Assembly (NCBI GenBank): GCA_030844895.1
Contig: JAUTDX010001406.1
Span: 30,171-94,170, forward strand
Reading direction: 5' to 3'
Origin: Ambrosia x helenae
Taxonomy: Eukaryota > Streptophyta > Magnoliopsida > Asterales > Asteraceae
Length of the DNA stretch: 64,000 nucleotides
A program made the translations under genes and the position numbers. A model generated the notes under the pieces. That model searched no databases, was not told where the DNA came from, and saw nothing but the letters and a program-made list of their open reading frames with translations. This document shows, piece after piece, positions 33,763 to 46,171 of this stretch. How positions within the stretch are numbered: the first letter of the stretch is position 1; every line of letters starts with the position of its first letter.

Positions 33763-36700
33763 ATGAGATCGTTCATGTGGAGCATATCTTCGTTTAAACG
33801 ACGGTTTGGTTCGAAGAAAAATTCAAAAAGGTAGGTGTTTAATGTTTTTATTTAGCATTACAACCATTATTATTTTCTATAAAACATTTGGGGGTTCTCG
33901 AGTTGGGTGTAAAAAATCCTTGAGTTTGGAGGTTTTTGAATTTGGAACAGTAGATATGTTCTGAATTGGGGGTTTTGGGATTTGTTTTTTATTCACTGTA
34001 GAATGACATGGTATGTTATGATTGTGACACAATAATCGCAAAATTAAAAGTTGAATACGTATATACTTTGTTTGAAACAGGAGGAAAAGAAAAGTTGTCA
34101 TTTTGTCTGATGATACCACATCAAAAAGGCATGTTAAGCACAAGAGCAGATCAACTAGTGGCCATGAAGAAGCAAAACGTCAACTAGGTAGGTGTTACAT
34201 ACATTATGGATAGTAATTAGGATATTTTCCTTTATAGATTATAGAACTGTAATTATAGTGTGATGTGGTTGTATTTTTAGTTTTATAAATGAGAATGTTG
34301 GCTGAGAATGTTTTATATATAAATGTTGTGATGGTAGATTATGATTCAGACACACCGCTTGTCAATTTAAAGAGGCTGTGTAAAAGAGTCGTGAAAGATT
34401 GTCAGGATGCTGATCCGGGCCATCTAGAGCGAAAGCTTCAGATGATGACGAGGAAGGAGAAACATCCATTCAAGCGTCGGCTGATAGTGATGCGGACTTT
34501 TCTGGTGCAGAAAAGAGTGATGATGATGAGTCGAGCGTGAAGGCGCATAAGGGTAAGGGTCGATATTAAGAATACATTGTCACAATATGTTATGTATAAT
34601 GCTAAGGTTTACTTGGGTAATTGGTGTCTTATGTGTGCAGCCGAGAGGCCTTCCTTCTTTTGTAACAGACGTCTTCGACAAGCGGCTAAAAATAAAGGTT
34701 TGTATTAAATGTTTTTTGGATACTTTTCCTGTTACGTGTGTAAATGAGTTTTAGATGTTCTAGTTTAGCAATATGGTGTTCCTGTACCCTGAAATATATG
34801 TTTTGCAAAAGCAGGAAAAAAACTAGCATGTGAAGCAGTTCAAACCAGAGCAAAGAAAGGTTGGTTTTACAGTACATAATAAAAATGTGATTTACAATGC
34901 TATTTGTAGTAAATATGTAGGAACTTTTAATAGTTACATGTGTAACAGGTAAACAAGCCGTACCTGTGTATGATGTGTCATCAAGCTCGCCGGTTAGGAT
35001 AACCCGATCAAAAGCACGTGCGATAGAGATATCATCTGAAAAACCAAGGGGCAGAAAAGTCGAACCAACAAAGCCAAATAAACGTAAGAGGGCGGAGAGA
35101 ATGTTGAACGCTGATGTAGAGTCTCGTAAGAAGCGCAAAAGATCAAAGTTGAACGAGTGGCTGGGAATACGTACTAGATCATCACCAACACAGTTTACAA
35201 GGTGCATACAAATACTAAGTGACGAACAACGCCTAGCAGTGAAGGAAATGGGGTTCGGCCGCCTGCTTAGTCTGAAAATGGATGGGATACCAGCGAAGTT
35301 AGGGCATTATGTTGTTGATAACTTTGACCCGGATAGTTTGGAGTTGACCTTGCCGTCTGTGACAATTGCCATTGATGCTGAGGTTGTGCACAAGATACTC
35401 GGTATTCCAATTGGAGGGGTGTCTTTCAATGCGCTGGAGTGTAGGGACGCGCATGATGAAGGGATATCTAACTGGAAGAAGAGGTACCCGCCGAGCAGAT
35501 TTATATCTCCAAAGCAAATGGTTGATATGATTGAGAAAGAGTCCAATGGTGAGGATGATTTTAATTTTCGTATGGATTTTATGATGTGCTTCTATACGAT
35601 CATGGTTGACTGCCACAAACAAGGGAGTTTGAAGGACAATATACTGGACTATCTGACGGATGACTTGGATTTTGGCGGGCTGGACTGGTGTGAGTTAGTA
35701 GTGGAGGTTCTAAGGAGTTGTAAAAATGGTTGGAGACGAGACAGTTTGGATCCACCTTTTACAGGCCCATTGACCTTGTTGACGGTAAATTATTTTTAAC
35801 GTATGTTACATAGTGACATAGTGTAGTATTAACAGAGTTTCTTTACTTGTTTACAACATTTATTTTGCAGCTGTTATACGTGGATAGTTTTAAATGCAAA
35901 GGTATAGATATTGATTCGTCAATGCTTCCTATGAGTTTTTGGACATTCCAAAGGTTAAGAGAACGAGAAAGGATTGAAATAAAAGGAGGCGGTTTCGGTA
36001 GGGGTCCTAAGAAACCGTTGACTTCGTACGAGGATTTGAAGGTTGGATTAGAGGAACCAAGTATCAAGGTTTGTAACATGTTGTGTATTAGCTATGTACG
36101 TTTCGTGTATTACATATAAATATTATACTAACAGGTAACGAATATCAAAAACAGGAAAGGGTAGCAAGTGTCGGGGATCTAGTAGATGTTTTGATTAGAA
36201 CGAAAAAGAAGGTTGAATCGGTCATCTGCAAGTTAGATGAGGAGTATCCAGGTAGAGAAGAAGTTGTGGCTGTCAAGTCTAGGTATGATGCTTTCATTAA
36301 AGACATAGTGAAGGCGAATGAGGCCGAAGCTGTTGCGTGTGTAAAAGCAGGTGGAGAAATCTCCTGTGTTTTAGCAGCATTAAGTAAATGCAGCACCTTG
36401 GATGCAGGTAAGTTTGATGTTTATGAGGAATATATATTTTGGTAAAGTTTAAATACATTAATTCCCAACATTGAATATATGTATGTTACGGCTGTATGTT
36501 ACATCAGCAGAGAAGGCTGGACCAAGCAACCAGAAACAACAAGATGAGGATGATGTGTTAGTTTGGGTGAATCACCGCTGAACAAGTCGCCAGTTACGTG
36601 CTCAAAAAAGAAAAACGGCGATGGCGCGGTGGACGAGGGGGGGGGGCATTTGAAAGCCCAATAGTAAGCCAATACAGAAAGATTCTGCATGACAGTGAAA

Positions 36701-39700
36701 AGCAAAAAAATGACGGACAAACAACAGGTGTGGTAGAAACAGAAGGGAAGGAGATTTTCAAAAGTCAAGGTAAAAAAACACTACGCACATTCCAATCGTT
36801 AATAACATTGTGTTTGACTAGTTATGTCTTTAACATCTGTTAACAGGAAATGAAGATCTGGCCAAGAATTTAACCAGCAAATTTGCTGAGGTTAGTGAAG
36901 AGGGGAAACATGAGCAGCATGTAGCAGGACATTCAGGGGACCTACAACAAGAAGGTAAGCAGAGTAGCAACGGTATGTGCTGTTACATACGCATAGTATT
37001 CAGATAAGTCAAGGTGTTGATTGTAATGTTATGTGGTTATGCAGATGTCGATGCCGGCCGACAAGTTGTTGCAAATGTGTCAGACAATGTGGTACCAAAT
37101 GACAATGAAGAGGAATTGCTGAGCACACAAACGTTGGCAGCAACACAAAGCGAACAATTAGGTAAAAACTGGATTCTTGTTAATAAACATGTAAATCACG
37201 TAACCAAAATTTTGAAAATTGATTACATATGAAATGTGAATTAACTTTATACACGGGATAATATTGTTGTTTCAGAAACGGATGCGCCAACAAGTGAGAT
37301 ATTACACGAAGTGGTGATCACACAAACATTGGCTTCAACGCAAAGCGAACCAACAGGTATGCAGTGGAATAGTATAAAATTGCTAATATATAGAATTGCG
37401 TTAAGATTGTTGTATGGTGACGTATGTTACGATATCTTAAGGCGGCGCTATAACGCCAGAAGACGCTGCAGACGAGAGGAAAGTTGAATCAAGTGTGAAC
37501 ATTGGAGACACAAAAGCAGACGAACAAATGGAAGAGGATAAAACAGGTGAAGCAGAGGTGACCACGCTCAGCAATAATGAGTCAGGTATGATATTGTAAA
37601 ATTTATAGGTACATGTATAGCTCATATGATATGATTGTGTTATAAGGTATGTTGATAATGTGAAGCAGGGTACGTAACAAACGCAAACACTACAACAAAT
37701 ACAGTTCAGTCAGAGGGAAATGATGAACAGGGGCAACAACCTGAAACAGGTATTGTAAAGTCATTTGATTGTGTCGATAGTAAAGCAATTATGTAATGTG
37801 GGCGGATACGGAATTGTCGTACAGGAGTACAGGTGCATACGGCAGAATCGAGTGATAGGGGCAAGCAGGTTGGTGAAGCAGGGAAACAAAAAGAAGCAGG
37901 TACGATGAAAAAGAAAAACTATATATGTTTAGAATACACAACACGGTCAATAAATTATATTTGGTTAAACATTTGCAGGAATGACCTGGATATTTCCATA
38001 TATGTCAACACCAGATGGCAACGATGCGCCAACGTTTAGCTTTGGCCTTACACAACCAGAACCAACAGATCCGGGAGAGTCGGGTTTGAATACAGTTCTT
38101 AAAATGCCAATACAAAAATGTTAGATAATTGTCTGCGTTTTAAACAGTTTTTAATGTCTATGTTACAGAAGGTGTCACAATGACTCAAAAAATGGAATGT
38201 GGTTTGACAGACAAAGCAGGTGAATCAGGTATCAACTCTACATGCTACCAATGTTGAATCGATGGAACATATTACTCAGCTAACAAAAGTTGTGACATAC
38301 GTTACAGGTTCTGGCGGTGCGGAAGTCAATGAAATAGTTGATGAGAAGGAGGTTGTTGGGTCAACAGGTTAGATTGATGCTGTTTTTCAAAGTATAAAAT
38401 TATTAACATGTGTAATGATACAACCGTTTTTAATGTCTATCTTACAGAAGCTGTCACAATGGGTCAAAAAATGGAAGGTGTTCTGGAGGACCAACAAGGT
38501 GTAACAGGTATCAACTTTCCATGTTAACAATGTTGAACCGCTGGAACCGATTACTCACTTAACCATAGTTGTGACATACGTAACAGATTGTGCCGGTGTG
38601 GCTCCGAAGGCAAAACTTGATAAGAAGGAGAATGTGGGATCAACAGGTTAGATTTAGGCTATTTTTGGAGTGTTAAAAATGTTGAAAAGGGTAGTCATAT
38701 AACTGTTACATGTGTAACATTATTTTTATTTATATTAGGTGACACACCCCTGGATGTGAGCAAGGCGCGTGGAAAGGCGAAAGCTGATGATGTTATAGGT
38801 TAGTTCATAAGTAAAATTGTAATGTAATTTTAGTTTTCATACATTTCTGCTGATAATACTTATTTTGGATATTTAGAAGCGGGTTGGGTTGGTGGATCAA
38901 TATGTAATACACAACCGGTGTATCCGTTGGTGCCGCCCGTCAGTTCATATGACGCACAGACTCAAGTTTACAATGAGTATGGGGTTGGTGGTAGCCTGCA
39001 GGTAGATGAGGACAACATGACATTGGCAATGCGTCAGGCAATGATTGCAAAGATGGATGCAACCAAGCGAAACCCCCTACGTGAAAGGAATGTCACATAT
39101 GTTCATAAGTCACCGTTTCACATAAGGGGGGTAGATTTGGGAGAGGGCGTCACAAAGGATGATGATATGGTGTGGAACTTTGTTTACAGGGACGAGGATC
39201 CGTTGAATATGTTGTGTGGTTCTGAGGAAAGAAGGAGGGTAGCCATAAAAACCCGGTAATTAATTTGAAGATTGTATGTGTTAATAAGATTTGACATGCT
39301 GTAACATGTGTAACATTTGTTGTCTGGTTTTATGATTTTTTGCAGTCTAGAGCGTGGGGAAGAGGTAAAAAATATAGACATACCAGCTGAGGAGATAGAT
39401 AATGCCCTTGCAAAGTAAGACAATGTTTTTTTTAGGAACTTATAAGACTGCTTCCTAAATCTTTCTTGGTTAAATGACAACAGTGAGGTGTTATTTAGAA
39501 GTTTATGTGACGTGGAAGCCACACGTCGCATGTTCAAAACGTTGAAGCCGGGGGAGCAGGTAATGGATGTGATTGTTGACTGTTGGGTGGATGTTTTAAA
39601 CTACGAGGAGAGGTTGAAATCGGACGGCGCACCTCTACGTTTGTTTGTAGGGACAAACGCAGTGGTACGTAATTTAAAATGCAAACATTGGGTTACATAT

Positions 39701-40436
39701 GTTATGTAAGTGACAATGACAACTTCTTTTTATTTTGTTGACCAAAAAATTAGGTTCCGTGGATGCTTAATGACAGAAAGTGTGATCCGGAAAGACGAAG
39801 TTCACGGTTTACAGCAGCGATGTTGGCTGCAGTACCTCGGTATGAGAGCAACCGTGACTTCAAACGATATGATATCGTCTTTTTCCCGATCCTTGAAAGG
39901 GCCCACTTCTACTTATTGGTGTTTGAGCTGAAGAATATTGCCATAATGCTGATTGATAATGACAAAAAGCGAGGGAGACGAACATGCAAGGATCATCCTC
40001 AGTTTCACAAAAAGGATACTGTAAACAAATATGTAAGTTTTTATAGATAATTTGAAAGGATATATAATAAAACCTTGTTGATTTAAAACAATGTTTTTTA
40101 CAGAAACACATGTTTGTGGAGTTCCTTAAAGGCATCGAGCATCCGAAGGCTGCAAAGATCGGAGGGGCAGAAGTACATAGGCTGGATGTAGAGTGGGGCA
40201 CATCTGGTAATGGGACGGATTGTGGTGTATACCTAATGAGACACATGGAGAGATTCATGGGGCTGCATGTACCGTTTGACTGCAAATTCAGTAAGCACTG
40301 GCGCGCTAAAGAAGGGGAGATCAATAAGCTGCGGTCCAAGTACACCGCACATATTCTGCGTTCACCGGTTAACACAAAGAAGGGTGAGGTGGAAGCAGGG
40401 GCACGCTTGAAGACACAACCTCCGATGTTGGTGTAG
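33763..40436 (+). CDS. MULE-encoded protein with C-terminal ULP1-type cysteine protease
   Basis: Many-exon gene, probable start ATG at 33763. Main exons: 33763-33829, 34081-34186, about 34431-34552, 34642-34696, 34817-34860, 34949-35784, 35871-36068, 36155-36407, 36508-36769. About a dozen small linker exons follow (36847-38798). The C-terminal exons are 38877-39255, 39346-39414, 39484-39664, 39754-40032 and 40104-40436. Exon 34949-35784 begins basic and holds a globular domain (MGFGRLLSLKMDGIPAKLGH) like the N-terminal domain of plant ULP1-MULE proteins. The end has the ULP1 fold: ERAHFYLLVFEL (His), MLIDND (Asp) and GNGTDCGVYLMRHME (Cys). The oxyanion Gln appears to be Ser. Exon 36508-36769 has two frame breaks, at G runs near 36564 and 36637-36646. 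Function in transposition is unknown; deSUMOylation is only inferred from the fold. Confidence 0.7.
36847..38798 (+). repeat. Series of small symmetric linker exons with internal duplications
   Basis: Exons at about 36847-36954, 37045-37161, 37276-37356, 37442-37585, 37669-37749, 37825-37899, 37979-38083, 38169-38228, 38308-38367, 38448-38507, 38587-38646 and 38739-38798 all begin after one codon base and end after one (phase 1-1). Two pairs are clear duplicates. 38169/38308 and 38448/38587, with their introns, repeat at a period near 279 bp. 37045 and 37276 share the end encoding TQTLA, one more residue, TQSE. The encoded linker is acidic and low in complexity. Confidence 0.7.
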
Positions 40437-40899
40437 GTGTTTGTTGAAAACTCTGTATGATGATTGTGTAGTGTTGGAACACTTTTTGTGGTGAAAGATA
40501 CACTTATGGGGTCTGTAATATAACTTAACCTAACTTAACTAATATGGTCAATTGTCAAACGCCTAACTGTTTTAAGCAGGTAGTATGTTTTAAGCACATG
40601 TATTATGTTGCATATGTTAAACTGTTTTAAGCGGATATTATATAAGAATCTTGCATACGATAATAGCTAGCAAAATGGTAAGGTAGTACCTAAGAGATGG
40701 TTTATATGGTACTGAGGTGCCAAAACACACTGTTACATACATAACATAGATCCACACAGGCAGACTGACATACCCTACACGTCTTAAACAAACACATGAA
40801 ACTAAAAACCTACATAAACTGCCTTCCACACGAAACGTACATAGACGAAAACACAAAAAAAAAACACAGAACGACGAACCATGAGAATAAGTTGCCAAC
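40437..40899. other. Spacer between convergent genes of element E
   Basis: Short AT-rich spacer between the stop of the ULP1 gene and the stop of the small acidic gene, which converge. It contains TTACATACATAACA near 40732, one of the element's scattered words, and must hold both 3' ends. No other coding is seen. Confidence 0.6.
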
Positions 40900-41409
40900 T
40901 CATGGGGAGAATGATCCATACTGCGCTTCCAGGCTCAGCTCTGACTCTTCGCTATCCTCGCCTTCCCAAGGGTTATAGCTTGCCCACCTAGCGAGGGTAT
41001 TTGGTGAGTTTGGGCACAATGGACAACCGCAATACTCATGGTCGTACTCAACACCTGGACACTCCAAGTCTGATATTGGTACATCCGTTTTTGTTACCGA
41101 GTACGCAGTGCCAACTGACGTCCCTCCATCAACATCCATCTTTGCATCGCCCGATGGTGTGTGAGTACTAGAATCATCTTCCATCATTGTCGTGTCACCG
41201 CCTTTGTTCGCTAGTGTTTGATCATTGGGTGCAGTAACATGTTTCGAAGCATCATTGGCTTGACGTTCGGTACGCTCCAATAAAGCCCAAAAATCAGTTA
41301 CTTTTGAAGTGACCTCCTGATCGACGTCGATCTTCTGTCGCTTGGCTGCATGAGGGTTTGAAGGAGTATCCATTTGGAAAAAGTGTTTCTTTTGGTAAGT
41401 TGGGAACAC
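40900..41409 (-). CDS. Small acidic MULE-encoded protein, unknown function
   Basis: This is a single-exon frame of 169 codons. A second in-frame Met at 41373 (MDTPSNPHAAKRQKIDVDQE) is a likely start, giving 157 aa. Visible features are a basic AAKRQK patch that could be a nuclear signal, a Thr/Asp-rich acidic middle (TTMMEDDSSTHTPSGDAKMD), and a cysteine motif CGCPLCPNSPNTLARW. The tail is acidic and Ser/Glu-rich. It lies between the other two genes, same strand as the transposase and 630 bp beyond its stop. I recognise no family. Length, lack of internal stops and balanced composition argue for a real gene; conservation in other copies would be decisive. Confidence 0.55.
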   Translation of the reverse strand: MFPTYQKKHFFQMDTPSNPHAAKRQKIDVDQEVTSKVTDFWALLERTERQANDASKHVTAPNDQTLANKGGDTTMMEDDSSTHTPSGDAKMDVDGGTSVGTAYSVTKTDVPISDLECPGVEYDHEYCGCPLCPNSPNTLARWASYNPWEGEDSEESELSLEAQYGSFSP

Positions 41410-42039
41410 TATTATTATGGAACTTAAATCTACTTAGAAAATGGGTTATAAAAATGAAGTTAAATGATGGGTGGTTGGGGTTATTTAATTAGAGTTTAAT
41501 GGTATACTTTGCTTTATGTCAAATCAATATTGAGTTGTTGGGTGATAAAGTTGAATTTATATTTTATTCTATTCATGTGGTATATAATGTCTATCATTAT
41601 TTTATTACATTTTGGTACTTCTCTTCCCTACAAAATCTACTACACGTGCTCAAACAGTTCCTCTGCATGGGCCCACACAAAGGGATGTTTAATATAATAA
41701 TAACCACACAAGTGGAGATTCTGTGTTGCATATGTTACCAATACTGGGTAAAGTAAAACACATAACCTAATAAAAACAACGCACCACATCGTAGGCCCAC
41801 ATTGTATATTACAAAACCAAAAACATCATGTCTGGTGGGTGAGCATCATACATAAACTAGTCAAATACCTAAAAAACATAGAAGTAGCTGGGGAACAACA
41901 AAACATCAACATGTGGCAACCATGTTACACACGTAACAAATAAAAGGGACATAAGATGTTTCTAACTGTTACCGGAGTCCAACATGGTTCAAAAAGCAGA
42001 GATTAGTAATGCTGCCCCATCAACTGCCATCCACTTGTT

Positions 42040-45000
42040 TTACGCTTTCCCGGCCTTTGCCGCCGCCTCCTTGGCCCTCTTCATCGCAGCAACCTTCTCA
42101 CAATTCCTTGCATCATGATCTGTGACATATTGGTGGCAGTTGTTGCATAAGCGTGGGGCCTTAGGCATTTTGGGACGCTTTGTGCTGGCCTTCTCACCAG
42201 CTCCCGATAGTCTGCGAGTTTTACCACAACCCTTGTTGCGTGCCACATCAGGATTCTCAACAATGATTTCAGTATCAGCCGATTGCCCGATAATGTCTTC
42301 CACATCAGATTGAGACTGTTGACTCGGAGCGACAGAAATAGGTTCCCTGGATAACAAGTTCAGTTTCATAGATTTCAGCTGCTCAACCAAGTCCGCAAGC
42401 GCGCTTTCATCTGTTCGGGCAACATCAACACATTCAGTTACAAGTTCAAGTATCTCATTCCTCAAGAGAGAACCTGGATGAGTGTCAACACCATAACGGC
42501 CGGTGATAGAATACACATGTTTGGGTAGTGTGTCACGTAACCACCTGTCGACAACATATTGCTGGGGGATGCGGTCAACCTTATTAATCATGTAAACAGC
42601 AAATACATGGCGGCAAAGGTAGCCAAGACGCATAAAACATCGACATGAGCATTCAGCCGTTGAATCACTGCTGTCAAAACGCACCTGCATCATTGTACCA
42701 AATGGTAAGACCTATGGAGTGCAACAAATATTAAGAATATGAACACTATAGGTGGTATATAAAAGCAAGATTAGTTTCAGCAGATTTTCACAAGTTTTTG
42801 AACTAACTTGTTACACATGTAGCACGAACTGGTTACACATGTAGCATGAATTATAGAAGCAACGTAATGCACAAGAACATTAAAGTATTGACATCTGAAA
42901 ACCTAACTCACAAAAAGTACAGAAAATCAAAATACATGCAATATAGTGCTTGGTACAAGTAAGTTGTTACTTATGTAGCATGAGACAGAACTAACAATTA
43001 AATTTTAAGATTGGGCAGAAAACTTAAATGACAGGGAGTAATTATCAAAAAGACCTTCTTACAGAGTGGAACAACACATGTTACACATGTAGCAGCCTTT
43101 TTTTAAGCAGCTGTTGTTAAGATTATTAACTGTTTTAACATTAAATACAAAAAACACAAGAAGTTGGAAAAATTAGTACCTGGTAAACGTTGGTAACATC
43201 ACGACGCTTGTCGAGTTGTGTGACTGAAAAGACGGACGGCATGTTCTCCTGTTCATCAACATTCGATATGTAGCACGAAAACTTGCCCTTCAAAATCTCC
43301 TTCTTAACTTCCTCGAATATAGTATTCGTGTACAGCGTAAACGCATGCTGCTCAATGTCTAAATCTGTAGACCCAAAAAAAACAGTTGATGAAGTTTTGA
43401 ACTCGGCAACACGCTGACGGTAACGTTGGCTATCAAGGCGGGACTCAAAACATAACATGAACTGAACTAGTGTGTGTGCACTAGTCGAATTGACTTTGAA
43501 GGCACTGTTGGAACTCTCGCTTCTGGATGTAGTCTTCATCAAGCATGACATTGGAATCTCCCTGAAGTACGCCGGCACCCACAATTCCTTGATTGCAAAC
43601 ATATCGCTCAACCACTGGTTTTCCTCAAGACCAAATGTCTCTAGCAGCGCATTCCATCGAGATTCAAAGGTTGAAGGTTTTATGAAAATGTTCCACACCA
43701 ATTTATGAATGCACGACCGAAAGTCAGTGTTGGCTAAAACATCCCCAGCAACCTAGGTACAAAGCATAAATAAAGGTAGGACATTATAAACATATGCGTG
43801 ACATAATTAATATAAGTTAAACACAGAACATGGGTGCCTACATAACATTACCTTGTTGGGTAGTTTTTTCATTATATGCCACATACATAGTCTGTGGCGA
43901 GCCTCACTGAAAACTTGTGGTACAGCCTGCATCATGGACGGGTCTTGGTCAGTCAACACAAGCCTGGGCTGTGAACCATGCGCTTTTAAAAAACTTTCAA
44001 GCAACCACACGTAGGAATCAATGGTTTCATTAACTATCAAGCCTGCACCAAAGGTCACACACTGCTTGTGGTGGTCCACACCAGTGAAAGGGACAAATAT
44101 CATGTTGTACCTGGAAATTATAATAATGAGTAGATTGTTATTTACATATGTTAAGTAGTGAAAAATGCAAAACAGATAATCTGTAACGCACGTTAAGGTA
44201 ACTTACTTGTTTGTGTTGTATGTTGCATCAAACGACACAACGTCACCGAAGGCCTTATAATTCAATTTTGAGATTTCATCAGCCCAAAAAACAGAGTGCA
44301 GCTTACCATCGCGTACCACAAAGTCATAAAAAAAGTCTGGCAAATTTTCAAGCCGATCACGCAAGCGGTCAAGGAATAAAGACGAGTCCCTCTCGCCGAT
44401 AAAAATCCGAAGGTCCTTACTAAAGTTCTTGAAATCAGAAGCAGTTCCATGGACATTATGGTGGCCGCCTTTAAGAGACACTAAGTACCGATGAGCTTTC
44501 AAAGGTCCAACTCGGTTTAGAGACATGTTATGAATAAACTGCTTGGTCGAGAAAGAAAGTTTACGAGAAATCTTAGTAAGGTCAATGTTATTTTTATCCC
44601 ATAGCTGATGGTTATGAACATCATTGAAACGAATCACTTTAAACAACGAACCCCCACAAGTGATTGACAATAACACATGGGCTTGGCAGTTTGAAAGGCT
44701 GAACGTCGATTTACGGGGTTTAACAGAAGATTCATCTAAAGTGTCAAAGGTTTTGTTAAACTGAGGTTTACCGTATTTGCAACAACGGATATACTTGTGT
44801 GTGGGTTCCCCCATCCAATTCTTGGTTTGTCCCTTCTTAGGTGAAAAACCGGCCTGCTCTGCATATTCTTCATACATTGACATTGCAGCCTCAAACGTCG
44901 GGAAAGTCTGACCAATAGCAGGCAAATACCGAGGACTGACATTGGGGATCCAGAATTGGGTGCCATTGGGGGTTGAAATAACATAGTACGGCTCCCTGTC

Positions 45001-45886
45001 TTCATTTGCATCTGTTAAGTAAAAACATATTAGATTTAGCCATCTTTAGCCATCTTTGCAAGGCTGTGTTACACACGTTAGAATTATATACTTTTTTTTA
45101 TTTGCATCTGTTAAGTAAAAACATATTAGATTTCTATATTTTTTTTTTCAAAATCTTGCTACAAAAAAGGTCTACAAAAAACAGCAGATATGTAACACAT
45201 GTAACATATATAACGTAGATTCTTTCCCAAAATGGCTATCACCATGTACATAATCATGCTCTGTTCATGATAACTAAACTGAATCTTTGGAAAAAGTTGC
45301 TTACCAAACTCAACCCCTGCATGTACATTTTCATTTGGTCCTCTTTGATTCACATCAACAGGATCCACTCCATCAACATTCCCAAACAAAGATGAGGACC
45401 CAGATGAGGAGCCAGCACTAAAGCCTGAAAACAACAAAAAAATAAAAAACCTTATAAACCACAATAAAAAAAAATAACTTTGATGATGGTAGTATGAAAC
45501 TGAATATAAAACATACTAACACAATGTAAACATGTTAAAGAAAAAATATAATTATCAAAAGACTCATCAAAAGACAATAAGTAATGATCACTATAATGCT
45601 CTGTTTCTGATCATCGGTTTTTATGAATATAAAACCCTATGATCATAAACAAACAATAACTAATGATCAGTAAACATACAAACACAGTACTACAACATAC
45701 TAAGCTACCTACTAGATCATCGGCATTAAAAAAAAATAGGTACAAACCTTGGGAACCAGATTCAATCTCTGTTTCTGATACAGGAGACGAACTTGAAACA
45801 TAATCAGGCGCTGCATGGTTATTGAGAGAATCAACGAACATTAAATGTGGATTCAATGAAGGATTCGATTCCATCGAATGAATCAC
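42040..45886 (-). CDS. FAR1-type MULE transposase (six exons, 855 aa)
   Basis: Exons on the minus strand: 45748-45886, 45305-45424, 44207-45011, 43852-44110, 43180-43752 and 42040-42711. All have GT/AG borders and together make 2568 nt, exactly 855 codons plus stop. Residues about 115-290 form the FAR1 DNA-binding zinc finger region (FPTFEAAMSMYEEYAEQAGF, then RCCKYGKP and the NCQAHVLLSI and VHNHQLW blocks). The MULE DDE domain follows, with D348 in FDATYNTNK, D409 in VLTDQDPSMM, ARHRLCMWHIMKK, and E520 in TSRSESSNS. A SWIM finger (CSCRCFMRLGYLCRH) lies at about 653-667 and a CNNCHQYVTDHDARNC zinc knuckle near the C-terminus. It should bind the terminal repeats and catalyse transposition. No disabling change is seen. 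Confidence 0.88.
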
Positions 45887-46171
45887 TTAATGAGGCAACA
45901 AGAAGATTCAAACGAAGTTAATGAAAGAGTGAGAGAGTAGATTATTAATGGTGAAAAGGGTTAAGTAATAATAATCAGGTGAGAGAGAGAGTACTTGACT
46001 TTTTTACCATCTAGTACTAATTATGTCAGGAAATGGCAAATCAAAGGAGAAACAAAATGACTAAATTACCCTTTCCCTCCTAAACAAAGATTAGTGATGT
46101 GGATTAATGAGAACCACTAGTTGGGTTTCCGGGGGTTTTCTCGTTTTAGAGGGTTTCCTCCCTACCTTTAG

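Noticed and set aside
34289..34540. 83-codon frame starting MRMLAENVLY as an independent gene
   Set aside because: It lies within the ULP1-gene exon/intron region, and its second half runs in a different frame from the acidic coding stretch ending at the donor near 34553.
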